Assembly (NCBI GenBank): GCA_964242115.1
Contig: CAXSZX010000001.1
Coordinates: 744,001-808,000, forward strand
From: BOG-908 sp964242115
GTDB taxonomy: Bacteria > Pseudomonadota > Alphaproteobacteria > Acetobacterales > Acetobacteraceae
DNA length: 64,000 nt
Direction of reading: 5' to 3'
Below are positions 58,120 through 64,000 of the stretch, one piece after another (within the stretch, counting starts at the first letter, position 1; every line of letters begins with the position of its first letter). The notes beneath the pieces were generated by a model. It did not search any database and was not told the origin of the DNA. It saw nothing but the letters and a program-made list of their open reading frames with translations. The position numbers were made by a program, and so were the translations under genes.

Positions 58120-58530
58120 TTGAGCTGGCAACCGCTTCTCGCGGCACCTCCGCTGTATCAGCTACATGCGTTTCTGGCTTTGGCGGCGCTGGCGCTGGGG
58201 ATCGTGCAGCTTGCGGCGCCGAAAGGTACGCTACCGCATCGTACGCTTGGTTACGTTTGGCTTCTCATCATGGCGGCGATCGCGCTGAGCTCGTTCGGCA
58301 TCCAGGCGCTGCGGCCGGGGCGGTTCAGTTTCGTGCACGTCATCTCCATCGTGACGCTTGCGGTCATCCCGTTTGCCGTCCTGCATGCGCGGCGCCACCG
58401 TGTGCGGCGGCACGCCATCGCCATGGTCTCGTTGTTCGCCGGATCGCTGGTCATCGCCGGCGGCTTCACGCTGGTGCCGGGGCGCATCATGCACCACGTG
58501 GTATTCGGCCCGGCGCGCTGTTGCGGCTGA
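58120..58530 (+). CDS. DUF2306 membrane protein
   Basis: 136 residues, TTG start, four spans: QLHAFLALAALALGIVQLAA, LGYVWLLIMAAIALSSFGI, SFVHVISIVTLAVIPFAVLH and AIAMVSLFAGSLVIAGGFTL, ending in GRIMHHVVFG. This is the DUF2306 pattern (GYVW, FSFVH, PGRIMH). Function unknown. It interrupts the conserved rsfS-rlmH pair: its start is fused to a half repeat, and its last residues (PARCCG) and stop overlap the rlmH start by 10 nt. No ribosome-binding site is seen at the TTG, so the true start may differ. Confidence 0.82.
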   Translation: MSWQPLLAAPPLYQLHAFLALAALALGIVQLAAPKGTLPHRTLGYVWLLIMAAIALSSFGIQALRPGRFSFVHVISIVTLAVIPFAVLHARRHRVRRHAIAMVSLFAGSLVIAGGFTLVPGRIMHHVVFGPARCCG

Positions 58531-58976
58531 TCGCGGTTGGACGGCTGCGCGCCGGCCCGGAAGCCGCTTTGTTCGAGCGCTACAACACCCGCCTGCGCCC
58601 GCGCCTGGCGGTCACCGAGCTGCCGGACGGGTACGGCGCTCCGGCCGAGGTCAAGCGGCGCGAGGGAGAGGCAATGCTGGCCGCACTGCCGGCCGACGGC
58701 TTCGCAGTGGCGCTCGACATGGGCGGCGCATCGCTCTCCAGCGAGGCTTTCGCGCGCGTGCTGGAGGGCTGGCGCGCTGCCGGTCAATCCGCCGTGTTCC
58801 TCATCGGCGGCGCCGAGGGCCTGCCGCAGGCCGTCATCAACCGTACCCAGGCGGTCGTCTCGCTCGGACCGCTCACCTGGCCACACATGCTAGTGCGGGT
58901 GCTGCTGGCCGAGCAGCTCTACCGCGCGCAGTCGATTTTGGCCGGCCACCCCTACCACCGAAGTGCGAGGCCATAA
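58521..58976 (+). CDS. rlmH: 23S rRNA pseudouridine-1915 N3-methyltransferase RlmH
   Basis: 151 residues, TTG start. SPOUT methyltransferase acting on assembled 70S ribosomes. LRLIAVGRLRAGPEAALFER at the N-terminus, ALDMGGASLSSEAFAR, AVFLIGGAEGLPQAV, VSLGPLTWPHMLVRVLLAEQ (quoted: SLGPLTWPHMLVRVLLAEQL) and YRAQSILAGHPYHR at the C-terminus are hallmark sequences. TTG 58521 is forced by the conserved start MRLxxVGRLK; no ATG or GTG is available nearby. Overlaps the DUF2306 gene by 10 nt. Confidence 0.95.
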   Translation: MRLIAVGRLRAGPEAALFERYNTRLRPRLAVTELPDGYGAPAEVKRREGEAMLAALPADGFAVALDMGGASLSSEAFARVLEGWRAAGQSAVFLIGGAEGLPQAVINRTQAVVSLGPLTWPHMLVRVLLAEQLYRAQSILAGHPYHRSARP

Positions 58977-59012
58977 GACTAAATAGTCAAAGTCCAGTAA
59001 CGTACTTAGTCA

Positions 59013-59084
59013 AGAACAGTCCACGACGGCTGAAGCAAAGCTTTTTGCTTCTTTCTCTCGAAAAGAAGGCCTTAGTTCTTTCTT
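59013..59084. repeat. A/T-arm repeat, right half only
   Basis: AGTCCACGACGGC core, AAAGCTTTTTG, CTTCTTTCTCTCGAAAAGAAGG arm. Between rlmH and the XRE regulator, convergent genes. Confidence 0.87.
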
Positions 59085-59094
59085 TGATCACCAG

Positions 59095-59553
59095 CTAAAG
59101 CGACCCCGCGGCCTCCGCCTGCGCCAATGCCCGGGCCATCGCGCTGAGCGCTTCCTGGTGCTTGAGGTTGTCGATCATGGCGAAGTTGCGGGCGAGCTCG
59201 AGGCACATGCGTTGCCGCGGGCTCATCTCGGCCATGGCGGGCTCCTCGTCGATGCCTTCGAAGAACCAGGAGATCGGCACGCTTAGCACGTTGGCGATGT
59301 CGTAGAGCCGCCCTGCGGAGATCCTGTTCAGTCCACGCTCGTATTTGTGAGCCTGCTGGTAGGTGACGCCGATCATCACCGCCAGTTGCTGCTGCGAGAG
59401 CCCCAGCATCACGCGACGTTCGCGTATGCGGGCGCCGACGTGACGGTCGGCGTTGTTGGCGCGTGGGATGTGCCGCGCGCCTTCGGGTTCGTGGAAGACG
59501 TCCGAGGATACGTCCGCGTCACCGGACAGGTCGCCATAGTCGGTGTCGGTCAT
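59095..59553 (-). CDS. XRE-family transcriptional regulator
   Basis: 152 residues. Helix-turn-helix of the Cro/CI type at about 40-100: VGARIRERRVMLGLSQQQLA, VMIGVTYQQAHKYERGLNRI, SAGRLYDIANVLSVPISWFF. The C-terminal 45 residues (MAEMSPRQRMCLELARNFAM) are a helical oligomerisation tail common in alphaproteobacterial members. Target unknown; no phage genes nearby. ATG 59553 preceded by GGGAGG. An AT-rich 230-nt region lies upstream. Confidence 0.9.
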   Translation of the reverse strand: MTDTDYGDLSGDADVSSDVFHEPEGARHIPRANNADRHVGARIRERRVMLGLSQQQLAVMIGVTYQQAHKYERGLNRISAGRLYDIANVLSVPISWFFEGIDEEPAMAEMSPRQRMCLELARNFAMIDNLKHQEALSAMARALAQAEAAGSL

Positions 59554-59789
59554 ATTAAGCCTCCCAGCTTTCGCCGGCACTAATCGGGCACTTGCCGATT
59601 CTGCAGGCTGCTATCGCCCGTCGCGCAGCAGGTGCGTCTTACCTGCCTCGGGCCGCACACGCATACTTAACGCTTCTTCGTCGAAACAGATAGCTCAAAA
59701 GCAAATAAACATTAAATTGAGCGTCGTATCGTTCTACATAGCTCTACTACAACTATTATCATCTTTGTATGCGGTCGTAACGTCGTCCA
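59554..59789. promoter_or_regulatory. Intergenic region with AT-rich island, likely promoter of the XRE gene
   Basis: 236 nt between two minus-strand genes. 59695-59765 is unusually AT-rich for this genome (AAACATTAAATTGAGC, ACTATTATCATC). Such sequence suits a promoter or nucleoid-protein binding. No specific operator is identified. Confidence 0.4.
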
Positions 59790-60485
59790 TCAGGTGTCCG
59801 GTAGACCGGACTTGCGCCGCATCTTCTCTGCCACCGGCGTTGCCGCCGCCGCCGGCGGCGCTGGTAGTTCGGGCTGCGAGGCGAGAAGCAGCCGTAGTTG
59901 TTCAACCTCGCGCTGAAGCGCGTCTATCTGCTGCTGGGCGGCAGTGTCAACGGGATCGGGCGCCGCCGCTTCGGCGGGTGGCGGGGACTCCCCGCCGGTG
60001 GGCCGGTAGAACGGCGCGAACAGGCTCATCGCGCGCTCCATCATCGCGATGTTCTGCCGGCGCATCTCCTCCAGGCCCGGCGGCAGCAGGTTGCCCATCG
60101 TCGTCTGCATCGCAGCCCGCATCTGCTCCTGCTGGCGGGCGATGGCGCTCATGGTGTGTTCGAGGTAGCGCGGCACGATGCCGCCAAGGCTATCGCCGTA
60201 GAAGCCGATCAGCTGGCGCAGGAAGGTGGTGGGAAGCAGGGCGCGGCCCTTGCTCTCCTCCTCGACGATGATCTGGGTCAGCACCGAGCGGGTGATGTCG
60301 TCACCGCTGCGCGCGTCGTAGACCACGAAGTCGCGGCCCACGCGCACCATGTCGGCGAGGTTCTCCAGCGTGATGTAGCTGGAACTCTCGGTGTTGTAGA
60401 GGCGGCGGTTGGCGTATTTCTTCACCACCACCGGCGGCAGGGAGATCTCCTCGCCGGGCGCGGGCGGTCCGTCCAGTTGGGTCAT
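59790..60485 (-). CDS. phaR: Polyhydroxyalkanoate synthesis repressor PhaR
   Basis: 231 residues. Binds PHB granules and DNA, repressing phasin and its own gene when free. The N-terminal DNA-binding domain has VVVKKYANRRLYNTESSSYI and LADMVRVGRDFVVYDA; two PHB-accumulation regions follow (SVLTQIIVEEESKGRALLPT, LIGFYGDSLGGIVPRYLEHT), then a Pro/Ala-rich part and a heptad segment (IDALQREVEQLRLLL). Divergent from the PHA synthase genes with a 250-nt spacer. Confidence 0.95.
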   Translation of the reverse strand: MTQLDGPPAPGEEISLPPVVVKKYANRRLYNTESSSYITLENLADMVRVGRDFVVYDARSGDDITRSVLTQIIVEEESKGRALLPTTFLRQLIGFYGDSLGGIVPRYLEHTMSAIARQQEQMRAAMQTTMGNLLPPGLEEMRRQNIAMMERAMSLFAPFYRPTGGESPPPAEAAAPDPVDTAAQQQIDALQREVEQLRLLLASQPELPAPPAAAATPVAEKMRRKSGLPDT

Positions 60486-60563
60486 CGTGTGTCTCCGCCT
60501 ACCCTGGCGCGCGTGGGCGCGCACAGGCGGCCGATGGTGAAGCGCATCGCCGGACGCTAGCAT

Positions 60564-60579
60564 GTGCGCACCAGCGCAC
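60564..60579. promoter_or_regulatory. Inverted repeat between phaR and the PHA synthase genes
   Basis: GTGCGC-ACCA-GCGCAC, perfect 6-bp arms, about 80 nt upstream of phaR and 160 nt upstream of phaE. A candidate PhaR operator by position only; the sequence does not clearly match published PhaR sites. Confidence 0.3.
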
Positions 60580-60737
60580 CAACCGCGTGCCGCAGGCCCC
60601 CCCAGCGGCGCGGGCTGCCACACCATCCCATCCTGGTTACTCCCCGGGTGGGCTAGACCGCGCCGGCCAAACTTTGCGCGGGCGCTGTTTCAGGCTGGCG
60701 GGCTATACCGGCTGCACGAGGACGATCGGAATGGGTG

Positions 60738-61277
60738 ATGACAGGCGGACCCGGCAGCCGACCCCCCGGCACGCCGCTATGGATGCGAGACTGGGCCGGC
60801 ATCTGGCAGAGCGAGTGCGCAGCGCTCGCCTGCGACCAGGAACTGGCAGAGACAGGCGGCGCGCTGCTGACGTTCTGGGCCCAGGCCATGCAGGCAACCG
60901 CCTCGGCCGCTCGCGGCGTGCCGCCGGCGCAGCACTCCGGCCCCGGCGCGGCGGGCGCAGGGCATGAGCGATCGGACGGACGCACCGGGGCCCAACCGCC
61001 GGCGGGGCCCGCGGCCGCTGCTGTTCCATCTGGCGCAAGCAGTGCTGGCGCGCACGCTGGACAGCCACACGCAGCAGGGGAGCCCGGCCCAGGATGGCGC
61101 CCCATCGACGGGCCAGCCGCAGACGGGCCAGCCGCAGACGGGCCAGCCGCCGCTCGGCCAGCCGCAGGCAGGCCGGCCGGAGATGGACGGCTCGAGCGAC
61201 TGGCCGCCCGCGTGGACGAACTGGAGCGGGAGCTGGCCGGGCTTCGCGGCGTGGACCCCGGCTTCCGCCGGCGCTGA
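60738..61277 (+). CDS. PHA synthase subunit PhaE-like protein
   Basis: 179 residues. Start region PLWMRDWAGIWQSECAALAC and TGGALLTFWAQAMQA are helical like PhaE; a Pro/Ala/Gly-rich middle contains tandem DGPAA units; the end is a coiled coil RLERLAARVDELERELAGLR, the usual PhaE finish. PhaE partners class III PhaC and is required for activity. Shorter than typical PhaE (about 300). GTG 60735 or ATG 60738 are possible. Stop is 13 nt before the phaC ATG. A 313-nt open frame overlapping in another phase is considered spurious. Confidence 0.7.
   Translation: MTGGPGSRPPGTPLWMRDWAGIWQSECAALACDQELAETGGALLTFWAQAMQATASAARGVPPAQHSGPGAAGAGHERSDGRTGAQPPAGPAAAAVPSGASSAGAHAGQPHAAGEPGPGWRPIDGPAADGPAADGPAAARPAAGRPAGDGRLERLAARVDELERELAGLRGVDPGFRRR
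61108..61167 (+). repeat. 15-nt tandem repeat, four units, in the PhaE-like gene
   Basis: Unit ACGGGCCAGCCGCAG; units 1-2 identical, 3 and 4 differ at one to two bases. Encodes DGPAA repeated. In-frame length (multiple of 3) means copy-number change would not disrupt the protein. Confidence 0.85.
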
Positions 61278-61290
61278 CCCGCCGGCGCCG

Positions 61291-62259
61291 ATGCCGGACG
61301 CGGCCCTGCTCGCCGGCATCGCCGCCTACCGCCGCCACCCGTTCGAACGCCGCGTGGCCGACCCGCCCTGCGTCTGGGCCGAAGGCGGCTCGCGCCTGCT
61401 GGATTACGGCCCCGCCGGCGCGCCGCCGGTGCTGTTCGTGCCCAGCCTGGTCAACCGCGCCTACGTGCTGGACCTCGACGAGCGGCACTCCATGCTGCGC
61501 TTCCTGGCCGCAGGCGGGGTGCGCCCGCTGCTGCTGGACTGGGGCTGGCCCGACGCGGCGGCGCGCAGCTTCACCCTGACCGACTACATTGCCGGACGGC
61601 TGGAACGCGCGCTGGCCGCGGTGGGCGAGCGGGTAACGCTGGCCGGCTACTGCATGGGCGGGCTGATGGCGGTGGCCGCCGCCGCCCGCCGGCCGGACCT
61701 GGTGACCCGCCTGGTGCTGCTCGCCACCCCGTGGGATTTCTGGGCCGAAAATGAGACCGCCGCCCGCCGCCTGGGCGAATGGCTGCCCTTGCTGGAACCG
61801 GCGCTGGGCCTCGGCGTGCTGCCGGTGGACTCGCTGCAGGTGCTGTTCAGCCTCGCCGAGCCGGGCAGCGTGGCCGCCAAATACCGCGCGTTCGGCGCCC
61901 AGGACCAGCAGGGCGGCCGCGCGGAGAGGTTCGTCGCCATCGAGGACTGGCTCAGCGACGGCGTGCCGCTGGCCGCCCCGGTGGCGCGCGAGGTGATCGG
62001 CGGCTGGTACGGCGCCAACACGCCGGCGCGCGGCGTCTGGCGCTGCGCCGGCCTGGAGGTGCGGCCGCCGGATCTGCCCAGCTTCATCGCCGTGCCCGGC
62101 CGCGACCGCATCGTGCCGCCCGGGAGCGCGTTGGCACTGGCAGCCGCCATGCCGGGCGCAGTGGTGATGCGGCCGCAGGCGGGCCACGTCGGCATGGTGG
62201 CCGGGTCGGGCGCCCGTACCGCGTTGTGGGAACCCCTGCTGGCCTGGCTGTGCGGATGA
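61291..62259 (+). CDS. phaC: Polyhydroxyalkanoate synthase PhaC, class III-like
   Basis: 322 residues, slightly short for class III (about 355). Polymerises hydroxyacyl-CoA at the PHB granule. LLDYGPAGAPPVLFVPSLVN, RPLLLDWGWPD, FTLTDYIAGRLERAL, the nucleophile elbow LAGYCMGGLMA with Cys121, LVLLATPWDFW, acid IAVPGRDRIVPPG and His in RPQAGHVGMV. ATG 61291 follows the phaE stop by 13 nt; no Shine-Dalgarno is seen, so translation probably depends on coupling. An ATG at 60964 in the same frame would add residues with no PhaC similarity. Confidence 0.9.
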   Translation: MPDAALLAGIAAYRRHPFERRVADPPCVWAEGGSRLLDYGPAGAPPVLFVPSLVNRAYVLDLDERHSMLRFLAAGGVRPLLLDWGWPDAAARSFTLTDYIAGRLERALAAVGERVTLAGYCMGGLMAVAAAARRPDLVTRLVLLATPWDFWAENETAARRLGEWLPLLEPALGLGVLPVDSLQVLFSLAEPGSVAAKYRAFGAQDQQGGRAERFVAIEDWLSDGVPLAAPVAREVIGGWYGANTPARGVWRCAGLEVRPPDLPSFIAVPGRDRIVPPGSALALAAAMPGAVVMRPQAGHVGMVAGSGARTALWEPLLAWLCG

Positions 62260-62346
62260 GCGCATGATGCGGGTCGCCTCCGCCCGGTGCCCGACCGAGC
62301 GCCAGCTTCCCTTGCGCTCCACCTCTCCCTTGCCACGGAAACGCCT

Positions 62347-64000
62347 GTGCTGCCCTTCTACGCAAGGTTGACGCCCCGGCCTCACTCGACGGCCGTCCTC
62401 CGCCTGCTGCTCGCCGCGATCTGGCTGCTGCCCGCCTGCCTGTTCGTCGCTGTCTCCTACAGCAGTTTCCGCCACGCGCTGACCGACGCACGGCGTGAGC
62501 TGCAGCGCGTGAGCGAAGTGGCGCGCGAGCAGGCCGAGCGGGTGTTCGACGGCCAGAGCCAGGTGGCCGAGCGGGTCACCGACCTGGTGCGCGGCATGGA
62601 CGCGCCGGCGATCCGCGCCAGCCAGGCGGCACTGCACCAGCGGATGGCCGAGATCCTGACCCGCCTGCCGCAGCTGCAGGGCGTGCTGGTGGTCGACAAG
62701 ACCGGCCAGCCGATGGTCAGCGCCAACACCTACCCGGTGCCGCCTGACGTGAACCTCTCCGGGCGGGATTTCTTCCGCGCGATCATGGGCGGCTACGACG
62801 GGGTCTACGTCAGCAGCCTGCAGCGCGCTGCCATCACCGGCCGGATGCTGTTCGGCCTGGCCCGGCCGTGGCGCGTGGACGGCCAGCTGGAGGGGGTGAT
62901 CAACGTCGCCCTCTCGCCCGGCTTCTTCGAGGATTTCTACCGCATGCTGGTGGGCGAGGGCGGCACCGGGCCGGAGGGCAAGGTGCTGGCCCTGATCCGC
63001 CAGGACGGCCAGATGCTGGTCCGCTACCCGCCGGCGGGCGGGCTGCCGCGGGTGTCGCCCGCCACCGCGCCGTTCTACGCCGCAATCCGCGCCAACAGGG
63101 AGTCCGGAACCTTCCAAGCGCGCTCTATCGTCGACCCGGACGCACCCGTGCGGTTCTATGCCTACAGCAAGGTGGCGGGCTACCCGCTCTACGTGGTGGC
63201 CGGACGCACCCGAAGCGTCGTCGTCGGGCTGTGGTGGCGCAGCATGCGTGACCAGTTGGAGTGGGGCCTGCCGGCGCTGGCCGCGCTGCTGGTGATGACC
63301 CGGCTGGCGCTGCGCACCGCCCGGCGCGAGGAGGCCGCACTCGGCCTGGCGCACGCCGAGATCGACCGCCGGCAGCTGGCCGAGGCGGCGCTGCTGCAGG
63401 CGCAGCGGCTCGAAGCGGTGGGTCAGCTCACCGGCGGGGTGGCGCACGACTTCAACAACCTGCTCACCGTGGTGCTGGGCCGGGCGGAGGCGCTGGAACG
63501 CGAGTGCGCCGGCATGCCGCGCGCCCGGCAACTGGCCGAGCAGATCGGCCTGGCCGCCCGGCACGGCGCCGCGGTGACCCAGCAGCTGCTGACCTTCTCC
63601 CGCCAGCAGACGGTGCACCCGGTGCTGGTGGACCTCAACGCCAGGCTGCAGGCGTTCAGGCCGCTGCTCGAACAGGCAGCCGGCGTGGCCTGCCAGGTGG
63701 AGCTGGCGCTGGAACCCGAGCTGGGCGCGGTGCGGCTGGACCCCAGCCACTTCGAGGCGGCGATCCTGAACCTGGTGGGCAACGCGCGCGACGCCATGCC
63801 GCAGGGCGGCTGCATCCTGGTGCGCACCCGCAACCTCGCGGCCGGTCCGGACACCCCTGCAGGTGCGGTGGGGAACCCGGATCCGCCTGCGGGCACAGAA
63901 GGCGACCCTGCCGGCCTGCCTTCCGACCATCATCCCCGGGCCATCGTATGCGTCTGCGTGGCCGATAGCGGGCTGGGCATGGACGCGCTCACCGCCGCCC
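62347..64000 (+). CDS. Membrane histidine kinase with extracytoplasmic Cache-type sensor (partial)
   Basis: 551 residues visible, no stop before the window edge. Membrane span 1 is RLLLAAIWLLPACLFVAVSY; the periplasmic sensor (about 40-290) has the Cache pattern LQGVLVVDKTGQPMVSANTY, NLSGRDFFRAIMGGYDGVYV, YAYSKVAGYPLYVVAG; span 2 is WGLPALAALLVMTRLAL. The kinase region has VGQLTGGVAHDFNNLLTVVL with phospho-acceptor His367 and the N-box LNLVGNARDAMPQGG, then GLGMD of the next box. This HDFNNLL class usually carries a C-terminal receiver domain, outside the window. GTG 62347 has GGAAA upstream; 87 nt after phaC. Confidence 0.9.
   Translation, partial: MLPFYARLTPRPHSTAVLRLLLAAIWLLPACLFVAVSYSSFRHALTDARRELQRVSEVAREQAERVFDGQSQVAERVTDLVRGMDAPAIRASQAALHQRMAEILTRLPQLQGVLVVDKTGQPMVSANTYPVPPDVNLSGRDFFRAIMGGYDGVYVSSLQRAAITGRMLFGLARPWRVDGQLEGVINVALSPGFFEDFYRMLVGEGGTGPEGKVLALIRQDGQMLVRYPPAGGLPRVSPATAPFYAAIRANRESGTFQARSIVDPDAPVRFYAYSKVAGYPLYVVAGRTRSVVVGLWWRSMRDQLEWGLPALAALLVMTRLALRTARREEAALGLAHAEIDRRQLAEAALLQAQRLEAVGQLTGGVAHDFNNLLTVVLGRAEALERECAGMPRARQLAEQIGLAARHGAAVTQQLLTFSRQQTVHPVLVDLNARLQAFRPLLEQAAGVACQVELALEPELGAVRLDPSHFEAAILNLVGNARDAMPQGGCILVRTRNLAAGPDTPAGAVGNPDPPAGTEGDPAGLPSDHHPRAIVCVCVADSGLGMDALTAA

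Noticed and set aside
60964..61290. Upstream extension of the PHA synthase frame
   Set aside because: It overlaps the PhaE-like gene for over 300 nt in another phase and lacks PhaC similarity; the PhaE phase ends in a convincing coiled coil.
60703..63933. A 1076-codon open frame on the minus strand opposite phaE, phaC and the histidine kinase
   Set aside because: It is antisense to clearly recognisable genes and has His/Gln/Arg-rich, motif-free composition typical of the opposite strand of GC-rich coding DNA.

Overview
The window is GC-rich, densely coded chromosomal DNA from an alphaproteobacterium, most likely a member of the Acetobacteraceae/Rhodospirillales. The evidence is the conserved rpsB-tsf-pyrH-frr-uppS-cdsA-dxr-rseP-bamA-skp-lpxD-fabZ-lpxA-lpxI block, the hda-ppk1 pair, a PhaR/PHA synthase locus, an MbfA-type iron exporter, a DUF1674 (SdhAF4) protein and a cytochrome bd oxidase with a DUF2474 small subunit. 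The genus cannot be fixed from sequence alone. I saw no tRNA, rRNA, CRISPR array, intact insertion sequence or prophage.

Layout. 0-1.6 kb: end of cydA, then cydB and a DUF2474 micro-subunit. 1.7-4.8 kb: glutathione transferase, secreted-type esterase, glyoxalase I. 4.9-25 kb (all minus strand): envelope and translation block, read right to left as eno, csbD, rpsB, tsf, pyrH, frr, uppS, cdsA, dxr, rseP, a Crp/Fnr regulator, bamA, skp, lpxD, fabZ, lpxA, lpxI. It supplies isoprenoid carrier lipid, CDP-diacylglycerol, the BAM machinery and early lipid A synthesis. lpxB does not follow lpxI. 25-36 kb: accessory genes, including a DUF1796-GT90 fusion, an SDR, SdhAF4, an atypical amidohydrolase, a DUF1345 protein, a DUF1800/DUF1501 pair and fdhD. 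36-48 kb: DUF2278, rlmN-ialB, a SpoU methyltransferase divergent from a SAM methyltransferase, mbfA, nupC-type transporter, ppk1 and hda. 48-60 kb: MetX-like hydrolase, GST, UDP-glucuronate decarboxylase, glnB, UbiH-family hydroxylase, PAS-EAL phosphodiesterase, a sulfotransferase-like protein, nadD-rsfS-DUF2306-rlmH and an XRE regulator. 60-64 kb: phaR divergent from a two-subunit PHA synthase, then a histidine kinase cut by the window edge.

The most striking feature is not a gene. About 41 copies of one dispersed, near-palindromic repeat of about 125-150 bp sit at most gene boundaries. Each has two A/T hairpin arms (flavours GGTTC/GAACC, CCTTC/GAAGG, CCTGC/GCAGG, rarely AGTCC/GGACT) ending in GCAAG/CTTGC, around a core containing GCGACAGC. 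Arms are mixed freely between copies. Two copies carry mirror-image deletions breaking at the hairpin loop and the core, and several genes take their stop codon from the repeat edge. Apart from one clear intrinsic terminator (csbD), no other gene has a textbook terminator, so these repeats may also set transcript ends. A second, 64-bp repeat links the cydA-cydB gap with the region upstream of hda.
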